DNA of 64,000 nt from Paramarasmius palmivorus. Taxonomy: Eukaryota > Basidiomycota > Agaricomycetes > Agaricales > Marasmiaceae. Shown one piece after another: positions 11,863 through 24,252 of this stretch; the stretch's first letter is position 1; each line of letters opens with the position of its first letter. Under the pieces are notes generated by a model that was given only the letters and a program-made list of their open reading frames with translations, was not told where the DNA came from and did no database searches. The translations under genes and the position numbers were made by a program. The stretch spans positions 310,001 through 374,000 of the forward strand of contig JAYKXP010000034.1 of NCBI GenBank assembly GCA_037176845.1, in the 5' to 3' direction.

Positions 11863-12156
11863 GGCGACTGTCTTGAAGAGTTACGAAGAATAAAGAAAAT
11901 GTGTCTTGAGGGCCCTAAAGGGTTTTTTCGTCGAACAGATCAGCAACGATGGACAAGGCTGAGAATTCGCAGGTGACCGGCAATTTCCGGGTGGCTTGCA
12001 CGTGAGCTGTACAGTTGCAAACTTTAATTATTCAATCCTGTTTGACATTGTTTTCCTGTATACGACCGACCGGCCAAGCAGTCGACGTTCTTCAACAGCA
12101 AGATCCTCAGCGCAGGCGTACGAAAAAGTCGCTGCTAGCCCCATTTCTCCCCAATC
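11863..12156. promoter_or_regulatory. Shared divergent promoter of RPS13 and RPS6
   Basis: 294 bp between the two start codons. It contains a near-palindromic agggccctaaaggg block (about 11910-11925; the other strand reads AAACCCTTTAGGG, resembling the telobox of fungal ribosomal protein promoters) and a CACGTG at about 11999. The motif roles are inferred from other fungi. Confidence 0.6.
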
Positions 12157-13149
12157 ATGAAGTTGAACATTGCCAGTGAGTACAGAAATCTTGATTTCTC
12201 AAATTTCATGCTGATTTCATGTTCACAGACCCCGCAACTGGGGCTCAAAAACTCATCGACCTCGATGATGAGAAACGCTAGTGCGTCTCGTGCAGATTTC
12301 AGTGTCAAAACTCAATCTAAATCATCGATTTCAGCCGTATCTTCTTCGACAAGAAGATGTCTCAAGAAGTTCCTGCCGACTCTGTTGGTGACGAATGGAA
12401 AGGATACATCTTCCGTATCACTGGCGGTAACGATAAGCAAGGTTTCCCCATGAAGCAGGGTGTCCTCCTCCCCTACCGTGTTCGCCTCCTTCTCTCCGAC
12501 GGCCACTCATGCTACCGCCCCCGTCGTACCGGTGAACGCAAGCGCAAGTCCGTCCGTGGATGCATCGTCGGCCCTGACATCGCTGTCCTCTCCGTCGTCA
12601 TTGTCAAGCAGGGTGATAACGAAATCCCCGGTCTCACCGACACTGTCCTTCCCAAGCGATTGGGTCCCAAGAGGGCTACCAAGATCAGGAAGTTCTTCAA
12701 CTTGAGCAAGGAGGATGATGTGAGGAAGTATGTTGTCAGGAGAGAGGTTACGAGCGCGAAGAAGGAGAATGCTAAGCCTTATACCAAGGCGTGAGTTTGA
12801 TCTATTGGCTTCGTGTGATCTGACGTTAAAATTCCTGCTTCCAGTCCCAAAATTCAGCGTCTCGTCACCCCCGTTCGTCTTCAGCGCCGTCGTCACTTGA
12901 GATCCATCAAGCGCCGCAAATTCGAGGCACAAAAGGAGCAGAAGGCCGAGTACGAGTGCGTATCGTGTTGAACCTCTTATCGCCACTTGGAGCTGACAGC
13001 TATTTCTAGTGCTCTCCTCGCCAAGCGTATCGCAGAGAAGAAGGCCAAGGTCGCTGCCATCAAGGCCTCTCACCACCAGAAGTACGTTTGTTCATATTCT
13101 ATTGTATACATCTTTCTGATATGCACTCCACAGAGCAACGACCGCCTAA
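12157..13149 (+). CDS. RPS6: 40S ribosomal protein S6 (eS6)
   Basis: Small-subunit protein and classical target of TOR-S6 kinase signalling. Six exons (12157-12175, 12229-12280, 12335-12790, 12845-12955, 13010-13081, 13134-13149) give 241 residues. Landmarks are MKLNIANPATGAQK, the [12 protein letters not shown] segment, [37 protein letters not shown] and the basic C-terminal helix. The protein ends HHQKATTA, so the C-terminal tail is short and lacks the serine cluster phosphorylated in animals and the RRxSS site of yeast. Confidence 0.97.
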
Positions 13150-14587
13150 AATCCTTCTATCCACCCCACGAAGCAGCGCCGCACGTAGGAGAAAGACGGG
13201 GACTAGTCGACTACTTGCTTTACTGCCTGATCTCAGTTACGCGTACGCATGCTTCCTCTACCGCCACTTCATGCCATGCAAGACATGTTTTATATATGAT
13301 TATGGGTCGAAAAGCTTTGAATCTCGTCGTGCAATTGAGTGCTGGCTGCATCGGTCCGACAACGATGTGTGTTAAGCATTAATGGGGTACCCTTTGTGAA
13401 TCCGTGTTCAATGCGTACTTTTGGGACTCACACGATGAATCGCGTTGGGAGACTCCAGGCGCGGGCATCGGACGCTCTTGGGTGACTTGCCATTCTAGAA
13501 ATGTACAAGTCTATCTTATATTTCCAGCCTGAGAGAATTTGGCTTAGTTCGTGAATTCGCTTTCATTTGCCTTCTTCGTTACGTCTTTCTAAACGATATT
13601 TTGACTCACTATTCTCGTAGCTGAGCGCCGAGTCACCCTCAATGCAAAAATCTGTTGCTTTTTGCGCTTTTACACCGAAGCGCTCATTCTTTTGTCCTCT
13701 GTTAGGAATCTAGTTCACACGTTATTATGTCACAAGCTGTGACCAGACGTGTTTGGTACTGGTTCCACCGCGACCACCGGTTGATTCATTTCTCTTACCA
13801 TGCTCCCCGAAGTCTTATACGATCTGTATAGAGAACTTGGGGCTTCTACCTCTCTCTTACTCGGGGGGTTGCCAGGGATGAGTCAGGGAATGTAGGGCAA
13901 TATGTGTTGTCTGAGTCAACAGAATGGCGTTCAGTTCTCCAAATGGCGGGGCTTTCTCCTAAGGAGGTGTGTTATCTCATTCACATCCACCTTCTAGTCC
14001 GACATCTGATCTCCTTTGAACTCCTGTGGCGCTTTAGATGTAGATTCGGAATGATTGCCTCCCTCCTGCACTTCCCAATTGCCGTCGTGAAGGCAACACG
14101 ATTTCGACAACACGTTGCATCCTGGGAAGCCTTTTCGCTCGTGAAGCGACGCTAGGAACTCCATAAAGCCTCTTTGACCGTCCACACACGCTAAACCTGA
14201 CAACTATTCGCGGGTCGTGTCCCTAGGGCAGGTATCACAATTCACGCAACTCTCAGATTCAATCTGCAAACTTTCCGCCTTTCTATTATTGGCCTGGTCA
14301 GAATGTAGACCAATGGTGATACAGATCCATCTCCGTTGGTCGGATGCAGTCAAGCCACTGCAAGTCGATGCTAGTTGATCGCCGCTGCCGGTTTTGTGAT
14401 AAGTATGTTCATACCGTTATGGAGTGAAAGCCGCATAACTAATCCTATTGTTTTACAGGTGGACGTTACAGGAAAGAGCGGTTAGGGACAGCTATACCTC
14501 GGAAGGAAAAATCGATAAGCCTTCAGATTGGGTATAAAACTTGGACGCCTCAATCTGGTGTATGTACCTCATTTCTCACTTTTCACC
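13150..14587. other. Intergenic, P450 promoter at right edge
   Basis: No supported gene. The frame at 13904-14155 has no family likeness. A good TATA box (tataaaa, 14533-14539) lies about 50 bp upstream of the P450 start. Confidence 0.55.
14533..14539 (+). promoter_or_regulatory. TATA box of the P450 gene
   Basis: The sequence tataaaa lies 49 bp before the ATG at 14588. It supports that start over the in-frame upstream codon at 14528. Confidence 0.6.
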
Positions 14588-16693
14588 ATGTTGTTCACGG
14601 TTATATTTCTATCTCTAGTGGTGCTCGTCACTCTTGCTATCGTTGTACGAAACTATGTCGCGACCAGAAAACATCCACCGCTTCCTCCAGGGCCACCCGC
14701 TGACCCGGTCATTGGGCATTTGCGTGTTATTCCATCTCAGAATATCGGGGAGCACTTTCACGAGTGGGCGAAGGTGTATGGTCAGTCTCTGTTGGGTCTT
14801 TTCTCTTCCATGACTGATACGAGAACCTCGATATCTCAGGTGAAATCATGCATTTGCATTGTCTTGGCCGCAACATGATCATCCTGGACAGCGTCGAGGC
14901 AGCTACTGAGCTCCTTGACAAACGAGGCGCCATTCACAGCTGTCGTCCTAAGTTTACGGTATTTGAAATGTGAGTCGCCACTTAGGCTGCTGGCATGCTT
15001 TGAGCCTCACTTAGGGTGGTCACTACAGGATGGGCTGGACATCCGCACTAACGTTGTTGCAATATGACAAACGGTTCTTAAAGCATAGGAGAATGTTACA
15101 CGAGTTCCTTAACCAACATACGTGTCTCGACTATATTCCTATTCAGACGGAAGAGGCTCGTTCGTTGGTGATGCGCCTCGCAGAGGATCCCGAAAAATTC
15201 GCCCATCACCTAAACAGGTATGTAAAAGTTGGCTTTACCCCCGTCCTTTTCAAATGGTTTAGCATATCTTGCATAGATTTTCGGCTGCGGTTATCCTGCG
15301 AGTCTCTTACGGTCAAAGAATTACAACGGATGAAGATCCATTCTTGGAGATGGCCGAGGACGTATCACGCGCTGTGAATAATGCGGGGCCTCCTGGGAAT
15401 ACCCCAGTGGATTTTTTCCCTTGGTGTAAGCGGTGATTCGTTTCTCTTTTGTTGTGATTGTGCTCAATCAGGGACTCAGTGAGGCGCTTACCATCTTGGT
15501 TTCCTGGAGCGTATTATGCGACCTATGCGCGAAGATGGAGTCACAAGATTCGGCGGTTGCATACGTACCCGTTTGAGCTCGTTCAAGACCAGATAGTAAG
15601 TGGGGCTTCGATCACCTTCTTGCTCGAGTTATTAGTTACAAGCGCTACTAGGCTAAGGGGACTGCAGAAGACTCTTTCACCAAGGCTCAACTGACGGTAT
15701 TCGAGGCATCAGGTCAGGACAAAGATCATCAAGAGGACATAATGGGTGCTGCGGGAGTAATGTATGGCGCTGGATCTGATACCGTACGTTAAAGATCTGC
15801 TGAAACAACTGTCGAGATCTGACAAGCTCTCCATGAATAGACTTGCTCGGCTCTCTCGGTGTTTCTGCTTCTCATGACACTCCATCCTGAGCATCAGCGC
15901 AGAGCTCAAAGGGAGATCGACACCGTCATAGGGCTAAGTCGTCTGCCGGAGTACAGCGACCGCTCATCACTCCCTTATGTTGAATGTATCGTTCAAGAAA
16001 CCCTACGATGGTATCCTGTGGTGTCTGTTGGTAAGAACCTACGTTCGTAGCAAGACCTACGTACTGACAATTTCATAGGCGTTCCTCACCGTTCAATGGA
16101 AGATGACGTGTACAAGGGGTTCTTTATCCCCAAAGGCTCTATGATATTTTCAAATTTGAGGTCAAAGCTACTTTTCGCTGTAAGGTCAAAGCTTGTTCTG
16201 ACATCACACTTATCATCAGAGGTATGAGTCTAGATGAGAAGACTTACTCAGACCCACATCAATTCGACCCTTCGCGGTTCCTTCCGCAGCCACAAGGCAA
16301 GGGAGAGCCCTATTTCGAGTCGGTCTGGGGCTTTGGCAGACGGTAAGGCTGTTGCCATCATTCATCTACAATCATGATATTGATATGTCCTATTAATTAT
16401 TAGGATATGTATTGGACAACACTTTGCCAATGCGAGCCTCTGGCTAGCTGTAGCGACCATGTTGTGCACCCTTGATATCACTAAGGTCAAAGACGTTTCC
16501 GGGAGAGAGATCACACCAGAAGTTGCGTTTACATCGGGATTAATACAGTACGTTGAATGATATCAGCTCGAGATCAGTGATTTGACGACTTGCGATGTTT
16601 ATCAGACAACCTGTGCCTTTCCCGACAATGATCCAGCCGAGGTCAAAGACAACTTTGGAGTTAATACGCTCTCATGTCGAAGCTGTTTCATGA
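14588..16693 (+). CDS. Cytochrome P450 monooxygenase
   Basis: Membrane-anchored haem-thiolate oxygenase. Ten or more exons join in frame to about 500 residues. Residues 1-25 form the N-terminal anchor (MLFTVIFLSLVVLVTLAIVV), followed by the proline-rich hinge HPPLPPGPPADPVIGH. Further on are LRRLPSWFPGA, the I-helix AGSDT, the ExxR as ETLRW, and the haem loop FGRRICIG with its cysteine. The architecture matches the basidiomycete P450s annotated as O-methylsterigmatocystin oxidoreductase-like, but the substrate is unknown. The next gene downstream, in the same direction, is a Zn2Cys6 regulator that may control it. Confidence 0.92.
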
Positions 16694-17264
16694 CGCGTGT
16701 TATCTACCTGAACTATCTCTTGCCATGTATTGACTCTCAATATTTCAATCTCATTGTTCATGGTTCTAGACTCAGTCTGCCTCGACCGTACGATGCCACT
16801 GACCCACAGTTAAACACAGCCAAGGTACCAATACACCTCGGCGATGTATGTAGTCACCGCGAATCATTGCTGTGCACCTGAGGACGGGATCAAGGGGAAG
16901 CACGGGCTCACTTGGTGAGTGTGGAAATGTCTTGTCACCCACACTTAATTGCCGTCCGTTCGATTAATCGGTCTGTCACGGCCAAGGTGAGTGATCATCA
17001 TAGAGTGCTCGAAATTGAAATTGATCCTCCGACTTACAGCAGCTCAATCACGGTACAAACTACGATCCGCGCTCAGTTGTGGCTTGGAAGTGTATAAGGA
17101 TCTCTGAACCATATACAGAAGGCTGTTATAGTCGGCGTTTCCTGCTTTGCCGATCTTTTTACGTGGGCGCATTGTGCACCTCGACATGGACCGCATAAAA
17201 AGAACAGGCAAAGCGCCGCATTGGCCCAACATCACCCCTCGGCTCTCCAAATCGGACAGTAAAT
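16694..17264. other. Intergenic between P450 and regulator
   Basis: About 570 bp with no coding frame of note. It includes the promoter of the Zn2Cys6 gene. Confidence 0.55.
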
Positions 17265-19340
17265 ATGTCTAAAGCCCCTGCCCCACGTGGAACCTCTTGC
17301 CAGAATTGCAGGTATGGAAGTCTATAACCATCTCTGCTGCGATTTCATTGACCTTGATTTCGTTATAGGCGTCGAAAGATGGTGAATTGGCTCTTTTTCA
17401 ATCTCATCTGCGCTCATAAAACGACAGAAATGTGACGGCAAGAGGCCTATTTGTGACGTCTGCAAAAACTCAACCTTGCCTCTGAGCGATTGCGAATACC
17501 CGGAAGGTCGCTTTTCTCAAGCAGATCTACTTCAGGAGAAGATCTCTATCCTAGAAAGTCGCATTGAAGAATTGCAGACACCGAGTGCAGCTTCGGGCTC
17601 ACTACGACTTGTTGACCCATGGGCTAAAACAGGTAAGCCTGCAGTGGAACGATTAACTAGCTTGACCCTGGTGGCTAATTCGCCGGAAGCTACAGAGAAG
17701 CCCGGAGTTGTCACCCCACCAAAATTGAAAAAAGGTTCTAGATGTCTTCACGATTTTCAGGTAACATTCTCCCGTCCTAGCCACTCCAGACACTCAACGC
17801 TGTTTGTAGACTACCTCTCCCGAACGGCGCCGTAGAATGTGAGGTCTTGCCCGTCGCTCTTTTTTGAGTTATGCTCAAGATCTCTAGTTTGGATCTCTTT
17901 TTAAGCCATGGATCAGAGATCGGCTTCTTCCTTGAACCTACCCATTTTACATCCGCGTTTCTGTCTTCCGGATACGAACAACAGCCCACTCTGACACTCC
18001 TTAGCATCGTGCTGCTATTCAACGTGTATGTCGAAGGCACGTCCGAGTTCCAAGAGGCAGATTACTTTGACTATGCCGTCGAAAACTATTCGCGCCTTGC
18101 CTTCTCTGGAAGCCATCCAAAAGTCGTCCTCTATACCATTCAAGCCAATGTTCTTCTGTGCTACTACCTTCTGCTGAAAGGAAGAGCACTAGACGGAAAG
18201 GTTCATCTCGTGCGCGCCGTATCACTTCTCTTGAGCACCGGTATGCACCGTATTCGCTCTTCTGATTCTACTCGGTCGAGGTCGGCGACGTTTTTACCTC
18301 CACCAAGGGATTCAGTCGACGAGGGTGAAAGGATTAATGCGGTTTGGACCGTTGTGGCGTTAAATGCGTGTTGGACTACGGCAGAAAGGCACGCCTCAAA
18401 TATTAATTACAATTCGGCCGACGGAAGGATCGACACACCATGGCCGTTGGACATTAGTCGATATGCCAGGGTGAGATCTAGAGGTCTGCGAACTAGGCGC
18501 ACTTGGGCTGACAATCAATGACTAGGACCCACTTCCGGCGGATATCCGGGATAGTCATACCATCCAAAGGTTTTTAGCCAATGAAAGCGATCATGGCTAT
18601 TCCGTGTTAGCTCTGTATTCCAAAGCCTCCATTCTCTTCGAGCAAGCTTCTGGTCTCTACTATCAATATCGCCGAAGTACATCTATCATTGTCTCTTCGA
18701 TCTTCGTTACTGACAGCGTCGTTTACTAGATATGTCCCCTGAAGAAGCCCGCAGTTATTCTTTGTCCTGCAATAACCTCAATGCTTTATTGGCCAGGTTC
18801 AATTCTGAACTCCGTAGTCCAGAGTCGGCCAAAGCACTCCCCGTTCAAAGACGGCTTCTGGTTATACACCTGTTAAGCAAAGTTGCTTCTATTCAGCTCC
18901 ATTATGCATTTGTTTCTGCGAATGCTAATTCCCAGGCGCAAGTCCTGTCAATAGCAAGATCGATCCTGGAAATGTTGAAAGGACTTGACCTGAAGGCGTT
19001 CATGTTGATTGATCCTATTGTGGCGGTATGTGCTTCTCTTCGCATCGTAGAAGCTCAAGATTAGTGCTGAACGTTGGCACTATGCAGGTCTTGCTGAAAG
19101 TCGTTGGAAAGGTGTTCATAACAGAACTTGCGAACGCGATCTCTTCGAAAAGTGATACAAGGAATATAGTTTCTTCGTATCAAGGTATTATAGGCGCGAT
19201 GATCGTTTTGGGTGCAGGAAGATGTACGTTGATGGGTGAGTAGCATTTGAAACATCAAACTCCTAGCTATACTCACCACTTCTATAGAGAAAGAGATGTC
19301 CATTCTACAGGAGAAGTATACCTCGATTACTTCTCAATAA
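17265..19340 (+). CDS. Zn2Cys6 transcription factor, copy A
   Basis: Fungal binuclear zinc-cluster regulator of about 560 residues. The cluster reads CQNCRRRKMKCDGKRPICDVC plus one further Cys, with all six cysteines present. It is split by two introns so that RRKM sits on a 13-nt micro-exon (17369-17381). A short coiled-coil linker follows (LQEKISILESRIEELQ). The regulatory domain begins with LDLFLSHGSEIGFF and contains the fungal-TF motif ERINAVWTVVALN. The frame is open to EKYTSITSQ at 19340. It is a clear paralogue of the regulator at 24253-26236, with the same intron positions in the zinc cluster. The target genes are unknown; the adjacent P450 and FAD oxidase are candidates. Confidence 0.88.
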
Positions 19341-19529
19341 ACCTATCTGAATACTGGAAATGAATGGAATCCCAAACCATTCGAGTTTTAGAGCTCTGTA
19401 AGTAACTTATTACCCGTTTCAGATGCTGGTGTATGTATGGTATTTGTTTCTATTAGTTAAATAATGAACAGAAATAGAAACAGTCTCTACAAGCTGTGTC
19501 ATAAAATTATCGTAACCAATGTCGTTTGC

Positions 19530-21519
19530 TCAGACTTTGTAGCCCCCTGTGAGCCCCATGACATCCTTTGGATCAACCCTCTTCTTCACCTTCCTCAACC
19601 TCTCCAGATTCCCACCCCATATCCTCTCCGGTGGCGTATCAAAGATGGCATATCCAGGGTACAAAGCAGCAGTATCCACACCTGCTTGTCCATCTGCCAA
19701 TGCCGCTTCGGTGATACGCCGCGTAGTCTCCCGGAGCGCATCATGGTATTCGTCGTCGAATGTTTCGAGGATCCACCCGTAGTAGAGATGGAACGGTAGG
19801 TAACTAGGAGTCCTCGTTAGGGGGCCATGCAGACATGGATGTGGAAGTTGAAGGTATGCGGAATGTAGCGACAGCGTAGGACAAGATAACCTCGGATTTT
19901 AGAGCGAGTTGACTACCCCAGAACTATAGGCATCAATCAGTGCGCGCAAAAGGCTGTGAACGAGAATGGTGTTACATTTGTTTCGTTGACGATGGTATCC
20001 AATACTGGACGCGACATCTTGAGCAGAGGTACGACGTTGTCCATAGCTCTATTTCAGCGACGTCAGGTACAATTTGACAAGCAATGTTTTTCGACTGACC
20101 TATTACCAGCTGTGGCGTTATCGGGTGTAACATAAAACATGTCCAAAAACTCGCGGGCTTTGACATCCTTGAAAAGCGACGGAATAGCAAGAAAGTCGTC
20201 AAACATCCCAGCCGGTGGTATCGGAGCGTCATAGAACAATAATTGAGAAACAGTAGTCTAGAAGCAATTTGGTATTGAGCTCTCAGTTGTCGTGGCCGCG
20301 AGTGGGGATAACTTACGATCCCGAGAATGGAATTGTATGAAGTTAGGATGTTTGCTTTAGGATCTGTTACTGTTGAAGTAAACTTGGCTACTGCAGCAGT
20401 GACTTCCTCGAGATGACCCGAGGTATATAAGAGTAGGCCGCCCTGAGTGCTAGTATTGAAGAGATAGCATGAAATATTACTCAAGAGACGTACCCAGACT
20501 TGTGCTTGAGGAAAGGCTTTCAGCGTAAGATGTGTGACAACACCCTGTGTTGAGCGTAAGGGTCAATCTTGCGAGCCTAGTGAATTAGCATACGAAATTG
20601 TTTAGCCCTCCCTAGAAGTACAATAAGCGCCGAACTTGGGAATGAGATTGGTATACGTACCTTCAATGCAAAGAAAAGATCCGGGTCTGAAGATTCTGTT
20701 ACATTGACCATGTTTCCATCGGGTTTCACAAGTCCAAACTCGATTACCGTATCAGCCGTCAGCCCATACTGATTTGTCAGCCAAGAGTATCCTGCGCGAT
20801 AATTACTGGTCAGACTTCTATCGGAAAGGCGGCAGAATACCATGCCTCCATTCAACACGACACCAGCTACGCCACTGCCTGTCGAAACACCCCCCACTAC
20901 ATTTACTTCGTACGGTGCCAAAGCTTCGTATACCGAGTCCCAGTTGAGACCTGCCCCCAACTTCACTGTCTGCGAGGTCGCATCGTAACTGATTTCGGAG
21001 AAGCGGTACATGGCAATGGTTACGCCCGAAGTGGATGAGAAACCTGGGTTGGTTGAACGACCATTTCCTTTAATCTATTTGGGTCGAGGATGAGAAGGGG
21101 ACAACTTGAAGGAGCTTTTACATACAGCAAAGGGTGTCCGGGTTGATCCAACAATTTGGAGCTATAATTCGGTCAGGACTAAGGAAAGCCTGAACATGTT
21201 TGACACGTACTATGACGCCCAAGTCCTCAACACTTCCCGGTTCGACACTGCAGTCGGAGTCCTGTGAACTCGATGATGCCCAATGTGATATCGCCTTGGA
21301 GTACAATGGATGACCTGAGAGCTCGTGAGTCTACGTTTTTGGTTGTCACAAGCAAAACTGACCAGGATAATAAACTCCAGACACACTAGATATCGAGTCT
21401 TCAATTCGCGAACAAACAGCCGATGCTGCAGCTCTGCCTTGTACTGACTCAATAACGGTAGACTCTACCCTTCCAAAAGAGACGATGAGGCTAGCGAGTA
21501 GCACGACATGGGTGTACAT
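19530..21519 (-). CDS. FAD-linked oxidase, BBE type, frameshifted
   Basis: Secreted flavoprotein oxidase of the berberine-bridge and hydroxynicotine-oxidase group. The signal peptide is MYTHVVLLASLIVSFGRVES. The FAD-binding part shows STRTPFAVKGNGRSTNPGF, GGVSTGSGVAGVVLNGG and the exon GGLNNFGVV. The C-terminal berberine-like domain ends GNLERLRKVKKRVDPKDVMG. Exon frames agree until SAWPPNEDS, where a TAG (plus 19804-19806) and a one-base shift precede LPFHLYYGW. Removing one T would restore the frame, or a 31-nt intron (unusually short here) could do so. The active site lies upstream, but the flavin domain would lack its last part. It sits in a P450-regulator neighbourhood. Confidence 0.8.
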
Positions 21520-22510
21520 GGTCAAGAAGCGGAACACGACGCATGTAATGGATCACTAATCGGTTGAAATTGGAAACACGAAGTGTTCCATGTATGACAG
21601 TAAATTTGATCGAGTAGCCGTCCCAGTTTCCGATTCATCTGCATTCAAATCCAATAAAATTAGTCTTAAGCTTGGAGAACTGAGGAAAGTGCGACCCACC
21701 AACACCATGGTGCCGTGAAAACGAAGAAACGAATCGTGAGAATTTACTAAACAAGCAGGCTGTTCAAGTTCAGTTACAGAAAATGCCGCCGGCATTTTCT
21801 GCTCTCTCTTCTCACGCTCGGAGGACTCCAAGCTCAATGATCTAGCCCTTTGCATCCGATCCAGTACATATCTGCAAGTACTTGGCTACAGCCTAAACGT
21901 CTCGACTACCATTTACAAAAGGCTCCTTTCACACCGCGAGAGGCCCTCCGGCGCTGACCTTCGAATTTATCTCTTTTCCACCACAGTCCAACTTGAAACG
22001 CAGACGCCCACGTCAATATTTCTCTGCGGGGTGCTTGCTTTGGAAAATCGTTAATCGAGGTGTCCAATATGTCACGGCGCAACTAGTGTTATGCTGCATT
22101 GCCCAATTCAAGTCGGCGGCTACAAAATTCGTCAAGAGTAGGTAATTCTCTTTCCCATACTGATATGCTATCTTCAGAGAAGGCTAAAGATTTTACGATA
22201 TCCAGGAACGCTCAAGAACTGCCTTCTAATAGCTTTCGTCGCTAGAACGCGATTTCAAGGCTAGAAAAGCACTACTCCTTTGATATGTAGTATCAATCAT
22301 CACCAGCTGACAATCCCTTTAACAGCTTTTCCCGCCTGCCATGGGCCATTCATGTGTGGATTTTACAGCTTCACGAAGGCAATACCAAATCCCGAAGATT
22401 GCGACAGGCATGACTTCAAACATATAATAGAATGTGGGCTACTGGCCTAGTTCAGAGGTCAACTCCCGCTCACCATCTTTCCCAGGCACAAAAAAAACAG
22501 AATCTGAACC
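21520..22510. other. Intergenic, divergent promoters
   Basis: Lies between the FAD oxidase and the Gly-rich gene, which are transcribed apart. A TATA-like tataata at 22423-22429 is 82 bp before the Gly-rich start. No gene was found. Confidence 0.5.
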
Positions 22511-23523
22511 ATGCGTGTCCCTTTCGTGTCTCTAATTGGGAAGAACAAGGGTTTGTACCCAAGAAAGGGGGGTAGTGGTGGCGGAAGAGGTGGCGGCGGA
22601 GGCGGCGGTCGCAGTGGAGGCAGCAGCAGTGGAAATTCTGGTAGCACATCAGGCACTGTCTCTGTGGGAGGTACCTCCAGACCAGCATCGTCTTATGGCA
22701 GTGGCGGAGGCCCCATCACTGTCATACCAGCCGGCCAGTTTTTTTCCGGGCGTAAACAAGGTGGAGGGACTAGAGCGCAGGTGTATGGTACAAGGTACAA
22801 GAGTTTGTTTGTTTTACGGTGGCTTTCACTCATATGCTAACTTTTGAAGTCAATACGGGAGTGGGTATCCAGGTACCACCGGCCGAGGAGTCGATGGAAG
22901 GTCATTTCCTTTCTACTTTTGGCCAGTTGCCTGGGGCGGGGCTGGAGTTGGAGGTGCTGCTTACGTCCATACACATCAGGTTGGCATTCCTTCCTCCTTT
23001 AGATTTGTACCGAAAGTACTTACGTGTATGTTTTCAGTACGGAAGGCCTGATAACTCCAGTCGTCCAGGTGGACCTATGGCCTCAGCCACTTTCATTTCA
23101 AACTCGTCCAACTCCACCTTTTATCTTCTTGCGGATAATACAACCGCTATTGACCTTATCCGGGACATACGAAACAATTGTTCTTCGTCCAACCTGGATA
23201 GCGCCAAGTCTTCCACCACAAGTATCCCGTACAACGAAACAAATCCTCTCTCACCTCAGCCCGAGTCGGCTATCCAGTACTACCGGGCAAGTAGTGTTGT
23301 TTTAACCCTTCAAGGGTACAACAACACCGCCGTATTCCAGGAAGAGGGGACCCCCGATGTTCCTCTTCCCGCTAGCATCGATATTACGCTGAAAAACTGC
23401 TTGAACTACACAATAGGAGCTGCAGTCCCGCTGATCGGCGGTGTTAGAGTTCAGTATGCGGTACCTAGTACATCTCTCCTTGTTCTGCTTTGCGTTTTAC
23501 TCCATTTCTTAAATTTGCATTGA
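22511..23523 (+). CDS. Gly-rich surface-type protein, copy A
   Basis: Three exons (22511-22794, 22850-22979, 23038-23523) give 299 residues. There is a Gly/Ser-rich N-terminus (about residues 20-60), then a conserved core: GGGPITVIPAGQF, GRKQGGGTRAQVYG, YGSGYPG, RSFPFYFWPVAWGGAGVGGA and GRPDNSSRPGGP. Next come a two-Cys region rich in N-glycosylation sites (ADNTT, NCSS), the motif IQYYRASSVVLTLQGYNNTA, and a hydrophobic tail (LLVLLCVLLHFLNLH) that looks like a membrane or GPI-type signal. There is no classical N-terminal signal peptide. I do not know a named family. It is clearly homologous to the gene at 62501-63465. Confidence 0.8.
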
Positions 23524-24252
23524 TTCGTTTCCCGACTCTCGCCGAATAGTGTCAGTGCTCGAGCGCTTGTTATACTGTTTAGAATGCTCCGTATGTCAAG
23601 TAGTATGTACTGGAACGCTGACCCGTGCTTCGCACGGCAGTTATACAAATCCGGGAACTTGAAGTCAATATTACACAGTTGTTAAAGCTGCTAATACTCA
23701 CCTGTATGCACTTTGCATGCCATTGTGTAATCATATTCAAACTAACCTGCGATAATCGTAAGTACATACTACTGAGTGATCTTAGAGCACTCCTAAAGCA
23801 AAGAATTTACATGTACCAATCAAAAGAACACCCTGTTGTTTATCAGTACTTTCATTGCTAGCTCGTTTAGTACTATACCCATTGATGTCCATCCCGAGAC
23901 TGCAGACCATAGTCTTTGGTTGTTTCAATACCATTCATCAATATACCCGTTACACGTTGAAGGCTCTTGAAGCTTCGAGCGGCTTGCTGATGACTTGCTG
24001 ATCTTGTAACGGACAAAAGATAATTTCCGAGTTCTAGAATTTTCTCGGCTGTTCTTTGTTATAAGCCGTTTGTCTTCCATTCTAAATTTCGTATAGTATA
24101 GATAAGAAACGACATCTATAAACCTTTACTGTAGGTAGTAGGTATTTATTTCGTGTGAAGGATCAAACGAAAGGATTGTGACAATATTGATAAAGTGACT
24201 GAGAGGTGTTGAGTGACGGTAACTTTGAATAAATATGCGTCGGTTGAAGATA
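23524..24252. other. Intergenic, convergent 3' flanks
   Basis: AT-rich spacer between the convergent Gly-rich gene and the second regulator. No gene was seen. Confidence 0.55.
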
